A stretch of DNA of 64,000 nt from Pyropia yezoensis (taxonomy: Eukaryota; Rhodophyta; Bangiophyceae; Bangiales; Bangiaceae): contig CM020620.1 in NCBI GenBank assembly GCA_009829735.1, positions 20,868,020 to 20,932,019 on the forward strand. Direction: 5' to 3'. The translations under genes were made by a program, and so were the position numbers. Shown here one piece after another: positions 22,955 through 32,420 of this stretch (within the stretch, counting starts at the first letter, position 1; each line of letters opens with the position of its first letter). Below the pieces are notes generated by a model that searched no databases, was not told the DNA's origin, and worked only from the letters and a program-made list of their open reading frames with translations.

Positions 22955-24543
22955 GGCTGGCAACAACCGAGTTAGGCCGCGGGGTTGGCTGGGAAAGGTA
23001 GGGACACGAAGGGGCGGCGACAGGGCCGGGAGGGGCAGGACGGGCTGGAGAGGAGTCAGGCAGGCGAAAGAGCAGACGGGTGCGGACTCCAGCGAGGGGA
23101 TGGGTCGACGCGGCGAAGGGGGCGTGGGTCCGACGACACCAGAGACGGGAGGGTTCAAAGCAGGGCGGTCGTCCCAGGTAGCACGCGCGGGGGGGGCTCG
23201 CACGGCTGCAGGCTGCAAGGAGGCGGTGGGGAAGACACGCCGGTGCACCAGTGCGGGGAGTGGCGGCCTCGTGTCTGGCGAGTGGGCCACAACACAGCCC
23301 GAGGGTGAGGGTTGAGGGCGACGATCCGGGGGATCCCCCAGTCCCGTGCCAGGATCCCGTCGACGCTGCCTGTCGAATCCGCCTGGCCAGTCCAGGCAGC
23401 ACTGAGATAGGCAGCACGTCGACTGATTCACTCGTTCCAACACTAAAATATCAGTTCGCCCGTGTCACGGGCGACGTGAGATGGGAATCATGTATGTATT
23501 TACAAAAGGCTCTTCTCCGTCAAGCAATCCGTGTTCAAAATCAGTAAAATGACAAAAACTGGGCACCACGTGGCACAGTCGTTCCTCGTCATTTCAGCAA
23601 TATTCTGGAAAACACCCGGCGCACGTGGCGCACCCGCGGCTCATGCGCGGAGCACGTGGCGCGCCTCTGGTACGCCCGACACCGGCGGTCCAAGCCCCGC
23701 ACCCCCGGCACCACCGACACACGCGTATCCCATCCGCGCAGACCAGACACACCCGGCCCATCCAGCCCACCCACGCCCCACCCACGCAGACCTGGCGGTT
23801 GTGGCCCACCGGCGGCGCGCCTGGCAGGCATGGCCCACCCGCGGGGCGGCAGACCAATCCTAACTGCAGCTCTGTGGCAGTATGTGCCTGCCATTCGGCC
23901 CCGGCTATCCTGGCGCCCCCAATCTAGGAGCTACGCACCGAGGCCACACGCACTGGTGTCCGCCTGCGACGGCACTCGACCAGAGAATCGACAGAGCAGA
24001 CAGTGTCCCACTCCCCTCAGCCCCCGCCTCCCTCCTCACTATTTACCAACCATCTCCCCCAGCGTGGCGAATGCCCCCTGAAGACCGGTCATCCAAGAAG
24101 TGGGTACTCGTAAGCACTCTTTGATAGGTATGGGAACGAGCGTGCGCATGTTGATCCCTGCCATTCACGAGAGCTGAGTGTACCGAGAGAGCGTAGCAGG
24201 TGGTGCAAGCACAAGAAGTGGAAGTGGGTAGACCGAGCACGCAAGGCAAAGGCAGCGGCAGCCGAAAGAGGAGCAGCAGTTGCGGCGGCAGAGGCTGTTG
24301 CCTGGGGGGGCAGAAGCTCGTCGTCGCCCAGCGCCTCCGCGGCTCGTACTCCGGCTCTGGGGGGCGGAGGCGCGCAGGTGACAGTCGCGTGGGCAGCCAG
24401 GGAGGCGGACACTGCCACCAATCCCTTGATATCAGTAGCGAAAGAGCCTGGCTTAGCTCTTATCACGACCTAGCGTTGTGGGAGGACGATGGTGGGGCGA
24501 GCGAGGGCGAAGGGCGCGGATTGCGTTGGGACCTTGCGGTCTG
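22955..24543. other. Spacer upstream of the Ldh2 gene
   Basis: The first 350 bases are GC-rich and should contain the promoter and 5' UTR of the minus-strand dehydrogenase. Around 23.6-23.85 kb there is a Pro/His-coding, CCCACCCACG-like low-complexity stretch with several CACGTG and GCACGTGGCGC motifs. No gene or RNA is recognisable. The part near 24.1-24.5 kb adjoins the transposase fragment and may be its 3' flank. Confidence 0.4.
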
Positions 24544-24906
24544 TCACTCCGCGTCCACCCATGGCAATCCGAGCGCCTTTGCAAGTGCGATGCGCCGCTG
24601 CGAGCGGGCGTTCTCGCCGCCCTCAGCCACTTCGGCCGTGCCGCCGTCGCGGTCCGTCGCCTGTCGCGCATCTTTGTCGTATGATCCATTTCGAGCCTCT
24701 AAAACGCTGGGCAGCGCGACCGCCACCTCCTAGATGGCGGACGCCAGCTGGGGATGAGCACGGATAATGCGGAGAACGCTCCACTTCCCCTTTACGCGGC
24801 CGAAGGTGTTCTCCACGACAACGCGCATGTTTGCGTGCACGTGGTCTAACCGTTGCATGGAACTGACGTTGGGTCCGCGAAAATTCGCCTCGCGGAACGG
24901 ACTGAT
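24544..24906 (-). pseudogene. PIF/Harbinger-like DDE transposase fragment (3' exon, nonsense-mutated)
   Basis: A pyrimidine tract ending TTCTGCAG precedes 24906 and looks like a splice acceptor. The exon after it contains NMRVVVENTFGRVKGKWSVL, the R-x-x-V-E-N-x-F-G-x-x-K-x-(R/K)-W motif of the DDE_Tnp_4 nuclease, which carries the last catalytic acidic residue. A TAG at 24732-24730 stops the frame. The same frame continues afterwards with transposase-like sequence for about 60 codons to the next stop at 24544, so the TAG looks like a point mutation in a once longer protein. No upstream exon is recognisable, because the sequence beyond 25085 belongs to a retroelement. This is an inactive remnant. 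Confidence 0.65.
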
Positions 24907-25084
24907 CTGCAGAACGCGTGATGGACAGGAAGAAAGCAGGCAAAGAGGAACAAAAGACGGCCAATATCGCAGCTGTTAATGCATTACTCCCCCCCCCTCA
25001 ACCTGAGTCGGAGCGCAGCCACGAGGCCGCGTCGTGTGCTCCGCCCTGCTATCGCACTGGGGGATGCATCATGTAGCCCTGGTA

Positions 25085-25681
25085 GATGCAGGACGGGACT
25101 CAACGGTGTAATTGTACTCGGCTAACCGGAGTCGCCAACGGGCAAAACGTCCATGGGCCCCGTCCATTTTGTAACATTTACTTCAAAGCGGTGAGGTCCG
25201 TGCGTACGAAGAAGCGTATCACCTCCAGGTACGGTCGTAACAGGAAGAGAGCCCAGAAAACGGCCAGAAACTCGCATTCCGTGGTTCTACAGTTCCGTTC
25301 CGCTTGTGTTAGGACCCTGCTCCAGTAACCCACGGGCTTGTAGGCCCTGTCCTCTTGTTTCTGCAGTAAAACGCATCCGATCTGGGCAGCGCTCGCGTCG
25401 ATATCCACAATAAACTGGCCCGAGCGTCGCGGAAGCGCCAGGATCGGCGCGTGCGTTTGACGATACTTGCGCTCCTCGAACGCGTCCGTCTGAGCAGGAA
25501 TGAAAGGAGTCAGAGGGTCGGGTACCTCAGTACTAGTCAAAGCCAACAGAGGGCGGGCCACTTGAGCATAGTCCTTAATAAAGCGACGGTACACGTTACA
25601 CATTCCAAGGAAACTGCGGAGATCCTTCTTGGTTCTCGGTGTCTTGCCTTCCCGTAGCCCGACTAGGTTCTTATCGTTCAC
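25085..25681 (-). pseudogene. Retrotransposon RT thumb and RNase H, 3'-truncated
   Basis: The frame 25681-25178 reads from the RT thumb (FLGMCNVYRRFIKDYAQVARPL) into RNase H, with DIDASAAQIGCVLLQ, KPVGYWSRVLTQAERN, a TECEFLAVFWAL stretch and RTDLTAL. A stop follows at 25178. In another frame RLRLAEYNYTVESRP continues to about 25085, so a frameshift lies between. Beyond that no integrase HHCC or D,D-35-E motif can be found. It would have degraded the RNA strand of RNA:DNA hybrids during reverse transcription. Confidence 0.8.
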
Positions 25682-25723
25682 GCGGAGCTGGCCCTTGCCG
25701 ACGATATGGCCAAGGTACTCGAC

Positions 25724-26586
25724 TTATTCATGGAACAAAAAGCACACGCTGGCCTTGAGGGAAACGCCGGCCTTAGCGAGTAGCCCAAAGATTTCTTCTA
25801 GGTGGGCCATGTGTTCCGTAGGGTTCTTAGAGTACACAATCATGTCTTCCACGCACACGAGGCACGTCTTCCACTTTACCCCGGACAGGATCATGTCGAT
25901 GGCCCGTTGAAACGCAGCCGGAGCGTTCGTGAGACCGAATGGGAGCCTCATGTACCGGAAGGTTTCTTCGTGACACGTGAACGTTGTCTTATCTTGGTCC
26001 TCGGCAGCAACAGGGATCTGCCAGTAACCACAGTTCGCGTCCAACACCGAAAACACGGTTGCCTCTCCCAGAAAGTCGATACAGACATCCATCCTTGGTA
26101 ACAGGTCACATCGTTCAGTCTGCGGTATTCAACACAGAACCGTGGGATACCATCGGGCATCGGGACCACGACAACCGGGAAGGACCACTCGGCCTGGGAC
26201 GGTTCAATGACCCCGAGCTTGGTCTGCTTTTCCACTTGCTCCTTGATAAGGTCCCGATGATGGAGCCCGGTACGGTATGGTTGGGAACGAGTAGGCTTGG
26301 TCCCGTCCTTGAGGGTATACCGGTGGGGTGTCACGTCAAAACGTCCCAGTTGTCCGTCCCACAGACCCTTGTAGCGTTCCAAAAGTTCACGTACAGCCTG
26401 GTGAAGTTCAGGCGGGATCAGATCGTACGCTACCTTGGGCATCTTGACCAGGGCTCCGTCTGTGTGGGGGTTTACCGCACCCCTCGGACTAGGGGCATCC
26501 CCCTTCAGAGGGTGGCGGATCGTGGCGGCCCCTGCCCCTGACCAATCGGGGGCGGGCGGGGGTTGTTCCCCCCTCGGGAGGGGCAC
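25724..26586 (-). pseudogene. Retrotransposon reverse transcriptase, frameshifted
   Basis: Two frames (26586-25948 and 26092-25724) together cover the RT palm and fingers. The first holds YRTGLHHRDLIKEQVEKQ, LGVIEPSQAEWSFPVVVV and FCVEYRRLNDVT. A small deletion then shifts the frame just before PRMDVCIDFLGEA. The second holds VFSVLDANCGYWQI (first catalytic Asp), RLPFGLTNAPAAFQRAID and VCVEDMIVYSKN. The last is the YVDD box altered to C-V-E-D: the Tyr and the first of the paired Asp residues are both lost. The enzyme is therefore doubly inactivated, by frameshift and by active-site change. Confidence 0.85.
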
Positions 26587-27078
26587 ACCACGTCATCCTC
26601 GCTGGATCCCCCCATGAATGGGGGGAAGATAAGATTATATCGGGTAGAGCGATTACGCCCGCCCGATTGGAATTGGCCTTCTGGCCAGTGAAGGGAAGTT
26701 ACCTAGGGCGGGCTACTTCCGCCCCAATCTGGCCGAGATTTAGTGAGATTCCTCCAATGAGCGCATTTTGCGTGGTGAGATGTGCTGGAGGGTCCTGAGT
26801 GTTTTGATCGGGTGCTTAGTTTAGGGATTTTGGGCTGCGCCCCGGGGTCCCACAGCGGGCCCTGGACCGGCGGGCCAAAGAGGGATATCTGCGCGTGGGG
26901 CTGTGCCGGTTGCTTTCCCCTCAGAAAAAATCAACCTCGCGTTACCCTCGTGTTCCCCGTCCCGGACGCTTCCACCTCCGCGTGGAGCTTCACGTTCCGG
27001 CGGTTCTGACTCCAGGGTTTATACCCCGGGGTCCCCACCATCTCCTTCAAGAGGATTAGGTACCCCGTTGGTGTGTGT

Positions 27079-28173
27079 TTACGCCCGGATAACCACCACA
27101 GTCTGACGTCTTGCCCTTCGTATCCGGCTCGGGTACCGTGGTTCCATCGGATCCCTCAGGGGTCTCGCCCCCCGGTGACGACGCTTGGCCCGACGAGCTC
27201 CCTTGCTCGGTTCCCAGCGTAACAATAGGGTCTGCCCCCTCACTATGGGCCAGAAAAAAATCAGGGGGGACTCGAGCACGGGTCCGTCGTACGGGATAGC
27301 GAGGCGAACGGAAACGTTCTTGGGCAAGTTGACCGCCCGGTTAGAGATCCTCATGACGTAGATCCGGAAGTCCCGACGGGTCCGTACGTTCGCCAGGGCG
27401 TTACGCAGACGGAGCCCTTTCTTACCCATCTTGTGCGGCCCTTTCATGAAGTAAACATCGTCTGTTCGTTCCGCACTGGACGTAGACCGCTTGCAGGGAC
27501 CGGGGTGCCACAGTTATACCCTTAGAGAGGTACAGGGCCGAAGGATCTTGACGTACGGGGTTACCCTTCACAGAAAAAGTGTTCTTCGTCTTACCGTCCC
27601 ACGTCCTCTTGGCGTACGTCAGGAAACCCAGGTTCCAAAGCACAGACTCTGTTCCAGGGTAGATTGCCGTGACGTGCTCTTTCTGAAAGTCCAACCCGAG
27701 GAGCAACGGTACCCAGCGGGCCCTGAACACGAGGAACTCGAACTCCATCGGCCTCCCTTTCACAATAACCGGAAGTTCCACGATCCCACGGGCCCGTCAC
27801 AACTGACCCGAGGCATCACATACCACATCATACCCGGAAGTTCCGCGATCCCACGGGCCCGTCACAACTGACCCGAGGCATCACATACCACATAAGACGT
27901 CGATTTGGGGGCCCTCGACGCCAGTCGTTGCCATCCGTCAGGGAGGATGTCCTTGCGTACCACGCTTGGCCCACCACCAGTGTCCAGGATAGTAGTGGTG
28001 TCCTTCGGTTCCTCCTTGTCCAATCGAACCAAAGCATTCAAAGCAAAGTTCCTTTTACGCAGTACAAGCAAGGTACCCTTGAACCCATAGGGCTTCTTTA
28101 TCCCCATCCGACGTGGGAGCCCAGAATCGCATCGTCGTGCCAGAGAGGGTAAACAGGAACAACGGGTGGTCAA
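27079..28173 (-). pseudogene. Retrotransposon aspartic protease and PR-RT linker, broken
   Basis: The frame 28173-27862 contains TTTILDTGGGPSVVRKDIL, with the DTG catalytic triad of a retropepsin. It ends at a TGA in the second arm of a tandem duplication. The frame 27781-27422 continues with VPLLLGLDFQKEHVTAIYP, the C-terminal protease signature. The frame 27447-27079 (VMRISNRAVNLPKNVSVRL) is the usual PR-RT connector. In the complete element these would be one polyprotein. The roughly 490 bases between this and the RT frame have no open frame and contain two C/G hairpins near 26550-26640. Confidence 0.72.
27769..27893. repeat. 65-bp tandem duplication inside the protease gene
   Basis: The 60 bases at 27769-27828 recur at 27834-27893 with a single difference (GTTCCACG versus GTTCCGCG), a period of 65. 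Because 65 is not divisible by three, the duplication shifts the reading frame. The TGA that ends the upstream protease frame is present in both copies, so it was there before the duplication. Confidence 0.9.
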
Positions 28174-28596
28174 AGCAATATAAAATAAATAGGAGACTCA
28201 GAACGTACAGGTCTAACGGGGCCCTTAAAAATCTTGGAGAAATCCTACGCAGTTGCAAACGAGCAGGTAACATGCCGACGATGGGGAGGGGACCGCTTCG
28301 ATCCGCCCCCCGTTACTGTTTCCGCGAGGGTCTCGGCTCCTGGGAACCGTCGTTCACATGGTACCCTTGGTCCGCGTCGTCATCCGACAGGTTAATCCCT
28401 TCACAAAGGGCCTGAAGCATGGCAACGCGGATCTGACGATGGAACTGGCGGTCCGCGTTCGCCTTCACCTCGATCCTCTGACTCCGTACACGGGTGGCCG
28501 CAAGGAACGAGTCCCGGGCCTGGAGAACCGATTTCCGTTGGGCCTCAGACTACGTGGAACATTGATGGCCATGTGACCCTGTTCCCAACACAGGTA

Positions 28597-30018
28597 TCAA
28601 CGGAAAGGGCGCCAACTGTCCGTGTTACGTGCTCCTACGAACTGAGGCGTGGATCCCTTAAGCCCGAACACTTGGCCCGACCCGTTCTTTTCAGTTTCCT
28701 TCTCGAGGTGGCCCTTAAGGATCGTAGAGTGGCCCATAGGATTAACGGCCATCAACGGGGACGAGTTCAACGACCGATTGGGCCTCGGTTTAGTGGGTCT
28801 GCGGACGGTTCCAGAGGGGCCAGCCTTGGTCACAGAGAACCCTCGGGCCATGCTGATAACCTCGGTAGCCGCCTTGTTCTTGCCCGCAGTAAATGTTACC
28901 AGCTGCTGGTACGTACGGTCAGGGATATTGTAGGCAAATCCGTCCGCACGTAGGTACTCAGGGAGCCCTTGAATCAGCTGCTGTTTCATGGTACCTTCGG
29001 TGTGGATGCTTCCGCATACTTCCGTCAGACCCTGTGGGCGTACCGCAAAGGCCTCGATCCCCTCATCCGGTTCTTTGGCGACCCGACTGAATTTTTCCTG
29101 CGCCAGTGCCAACGCATGGGCTTCAGCGTACGTTTCAAGGAACCATTTACCAGCCTCGGGGTAGCTCGTGATCAAAGCGCCACCTGACGCTCTTGAAGAT
29201 TCCGGAAGGGCCCGAGTGTACCGTACTTCCGCGTCACCAGACAGGAAATGAGGGATCGCGTACAGGGCCATGCCCTCGGAAACCCCGTTCTCGTTACATG
29301 CCTCAACCAGCTTGCGGAACCTCGTGAACACCTTGAGGGCTTCTTTCCCAGAGAAATTAGGGTACCCAGCCAAAAACTGTCTCATGTTACGAGCAGCCCG
29401 TCCTATCTTGGGTGCTTCTCGCGTTCCATAGGTCGATTTCTTGTTCCGTAGGCGGTACGTACGATAGTCCAGGACCCGAGCAAGGCGATCATCGGAACAC
29501 TTGATTACTTGGGGCTCGGTTCGTGGGTTCTGAATGGGCTCCAGGTCCTCCTCGTAATAGACGGATGAAAGTGTGGTACCAGAGGAAGAAGAGGATGAGG
29601 AGCCACTCGAATGGTGACGACGCCGACGACGGCGGGAACGAGAACAATCGGAGCGACTGATATCACGGGACACACCCTGGCCAGCAGGACTCTGGCTCAG
29701 GGCCTGGGAAACAGTAGCCAAAATCTCATCTAGAAACGTTTCCAGCGTGGTAACAATGATTTGGGACCCAGCAGCAGTAGCCAAAGGTGGAACTCGAGTC
29801 CCTGACTCGGAGCCCGTGTCCCTGCGTAACTCCTGACCCATAGTAGCCCGGATTCCACCCGGGGGCGCTGTCCCCCGACGAGTAAGCCTTGTCTGCCCGC
29901 CTCCGCCACGCTTAGACAGACCCGAGGGACCGCCGCGGCCACGGCCAGCGGGAGTAGCCATCGAAGCGTCCGACGGCCAACCACGGCCCCGACCGCCCAA
30001 TTGGATAGACTCCGTCAT
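28597..30018 (-). pseudogene. Retrotransposon gag (capsid) frame, ends at a stop within a former zinc knuckle
   Basis: The frame has 473 residues from the ATG at 30018. The N-terminus is Gly/Arg-rich, followed by a basic Ser-rich stretch (RSRRRRRRHHSSGSSSSSSS) and then a retrotransposon capsid-like domain (NMRQFLAGYPNFSGKEALKV, AGKWFLETYAEAHALALAQE, GTMKQQLIQGLPEYLRADGF). Gag forms the particle that packages element RNA. The frame stops at 28597. Two codons later the same frame reads CWEQGHMA, the middle of a CCHC zinc knuckle, and the stop sits where the first Cys of the knuckle would be expected. A further frameshift follows. The frame is otherwise intact for 1.4 kb and could still yield a capsid-only protein. 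Confidence 0.75.
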
Positions 30019-30053
30019 GCTGGCCGTACGGCACTCGACCTGAACCAAACGAT

Positions 30054-30063
30054 CTCGTTACCA
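30054..30063 (-). other. Candidate primer-binding site of the Ty3/gypsy element
   Basis: On the minus strand TGGTAACGAG lies 36 bases upstream of the gag ATG. It resembles the TGGTA-type sites complementary to initiator methionine tRNA that follow a 5' LTR in many plant-type retrotransposons. The preceding bases do not end in the usual CA, so the LTR border is uncertain. Confidence 0.3.
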
Positions 30064-31803
30064 GCAACAGCAACAAAGGAACCAAACGCCACAAAGAATG
30101 AAGGGGCTGTCCCGATGCGGAAGAAGAATAAAGCCCTCCCCTGCTGCTCCACCATAAATATAGCGTAATGGCACCCACATTCCCGTAACCAGAAACCACA
30201 ACCACACACACAGAAAGCACAGTCCGGAGCACAGGAAAGAACTGGTAAGAGTCCTTGCCGATCCACTCGCCCGCCTCGGTACGAGGCAAAGGTAAACAGG
30301 ACGAAAGCCCGCGGGAGAAGGAACCCAAAGTACTGTTGATTTTACAAGATGGCCCCGTGGAGAACCCCGGAGCACCCTTCAACAACCCCTCCCCTGGCCG
30401 CTCCAGGGGCCCTGAGTGAGGCCCCCAGAAGGCGCCCCCAGCGGGCCAACTGCCAGAAAGGCACTGGCCGCTCACCGGGCCAACACACGAAAAGCAAGCG
30501 AAATCCCCCCACACACAGATGTCAATCCCAAAGAAACCTAGCGGGAGAAAGGGGAACGACACGAAATCACGCAAAGAAAACAAATGCGAAAAATCAAACA
30601 AATAACCCGAAGGTCAGTATGCCCCAACCCGGCAAGTCCACCGCTCCGGGTGACCAATCATGGCACCGGGCGCGTCGCCAATGCCCCGGGCCACCGATGC
30701 AGGGATCCTCGGCCAGCGCGTGGTTCCACGTAACGCTGCCAGCTGTGTCCCAAGTCAGTCTCCCGCGTTCCGACGGTCCCAAAGGCTCATAACGCCACAC
30801 CCCCATCGCCCTCTTCCACGCCTTCTGTCCTCCTCCCCCCCCGCTGTCCCCCGCACCACGAAAAGATGTACGGTGCGTTGCCCATCGCAGTGGGCAGAAA
30901 GAACCATCTTCCCGAGTGCAGCAAGCGACGCGTACAGGCCAGACAACCCAGTTACTTTGCCCCCCGTCAGCTGCGCAACGTCACCACGAATGCGCTCACG
31001 CTCTGCAGCGTTGGGCCACTCCGGCTGAGCAAGGTCTGCCAGGATGGCGGCAACAACTGGCGCGCGGTGCTTGGAAGTCGTTGTTTCGGCAACAACAACT
31101 GCACGCGCAATCACTCGTTGCATACCTCCCTGGGCCAACCAGAACAGCGTCGAATTATTGCGGTGAGTTGGGTGGATGCGCCTGGGGTCGCGCGAGGGCA
31201 CAAGCAGACCAACTCACCAAAATGCTCTGGCGTCATCCGCACGTCGTATCAGAAACGCCCCGTCTCCAGGCTCTTCCGATAAAAATGGACGGACCAAGTC
31301 TCTCGCCTGCGCCGCCGCGCGGCCAATTGAGACGATTGAATTGGCTCCGGCATCCGAGAGAGAACGAATCGGATGAACTACATGCAGAGCGGGCCAGACC
31401 CCCAAGCATTAGAGAGAGACAGGAATCAATCGGTAAGAGAGAGCAAGAAGGACGAGCGGCGTCGTCGCAGGGCGCGGCGAACGCGAATGGCCAGGAATGT
31501 GGGAGGTTACGCGTGCAGGTCGAGGAAAGCAAACGTGCCGAACGTGGCCGGCAGCTTCCGCCGCGCGCACGCTGGCGGTTTTTCCCGCCCCAGCTCCGTC
31601 CCGTCGCCCGCCAGCTCCAGCGCACGTGCGGGGGGGGGGCAGCAAGGCGCTGGCCCACGCGGGCCCGGTTCAGGGAATGAAAGCCGTCCGCTATCCGTCG
31701 GCTCTACAACGAACATTACGTCAGTGTGCCCCATTACGCTGCTCGACTGGTCGAGAACTGGCCAAAGGATGCAGCATGAGAGGCGGCAACGAGGAGACAG
31801 GGC
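30064..31803. other. Region between retroelement and recombinase fragment, with unrecognised coding-like stretches
   Basis: The part up to about 30.6 kb may be remains of the retroelement's 5' LTR. On the minus strand two stretches look coding. One is about 31405-31218, with ...FLSEEPGDGAFLIRRADDARAF before a GTGAGT donor. The other starts at about 31129 after the acceptor CTGTTCTGGTTGGCCCAG (MQRVIARAVVVAETTTSKHR and onward to about 30850). Their phases do not fit a single direct splice, so they may be parts of a broken gene. I do not recognise either peptide and assign no function. Confidence 0.3.
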
Positions 31804-32420
31804 TCAGTGGCCGACCAAGCAGTAGGCCTCCATGGACGCGGGGGCGAGAGCGCCCACATAGTGGGCGTCGGCCGCAGCAGGGTCGTTCCGCGAGTGGCTT
31901 AAGAAGTGGGCGATGGCTGGACGTGAGACACCACGAACGTGGAAGGCCGTGGCGCCCCCGCTCCGGAACAACTTCTTGGAGGAGTAGATCACGCCAGGTG
32001 GCGGCAGGGCCCCATCGTGGGCGATGGCGACGAGCAGCCACGACGTCAAGTCCCCAGCCGCTGGGGCTTGGTCGAGTTCCGGGATAGAAAACACGAGCCG
32101 CGATGAAGGAGCACTCTCGCGGTGGAGCCGATCCATGAGGCGCAGCCGGAGCTCCGTGGGGATGTTCCGAGGGACGCCAGGTGGAGCAGGGGGAACGGTT
32201 ACAGTCAATCGCTCGACCACGTCGCGTCCATCCCCGTCTTTGGAGCGGCGCACCTGGACGGCGGCGCTGCCAGCTGGCAAAAGACGAACGTCCCCAGCTC
32301 AAGTGATAGAATATTGGCTGTCCACGCGAGAGAGCCGCCATCGGATGAAGATCGATGCGCCAGTAGTTCCGCCGCCTCGACCAACGAGAGGACTGAAGCG
32401 ACCGACTCCAATGATGGCAC
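31804..32420 (-). pseudogene. Tyrosine-recombinase-like fragment with frameshift
   Basis: The frame 32280-31804 contains FRSGGATAFHVRGVSRPAIA, then HFLSHSR and an AHYVGALAP stretch. This matches the R-x-G-G-A-T-A...G-V...(Y) end of tyrosine recombinases of the Crypton/DIRS type, where the Arg is the second catalytic Arg and a Tyr follows downstream. The upstream part, RRSKDGDGRDVVERLTVTVP, resembles the beta-hairpin with the catalytic Lys. The preceding box (NILSLELG, expected near the first catalytic Arg) lies in another frame (32420-32205), one base out of register near 32295. The usual His of the H-x-x-R box is Lys here. The assignment rests on motif pattern alone and the gene is broken in any case. 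Confidence 0.42.

Larger units (their letters stand above)
25085..30063 (-). mobile_element. Degenerate, truncated Ty3/gypsy LTR retrotransposon
   Basis: Read on the minus strand, the order is candidate primer-binding site, gag, protease, linker, reverse transcriptase, RNase H. This is the gag-PR-RT-RH order of Ty3/gypsy elements. The integrase and the 3' LTR are missing: recognisable sequence stops near 25085, just after the RNase H-proximal motif RLRLAEYNYTV, and the Harbinger-like fragment begins 180 bases further on. No copy of the region upstream of gag occurs at the other end, so LTRs cannot be defined. Several frameshifts, stops and a 65-bp duplication show that the copy is dead. Base composition is clearly less GC-rich than the host genes, in line with foreign origin. 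Confidence 0.85.

Noticed and set aside
24980-25085. Possible 3' LTR of the Ty3 element
   Set aside because: This stretch does not match the sequence upstream of gag (30.06-30.6 kb), so no LTR pair can be claimed.
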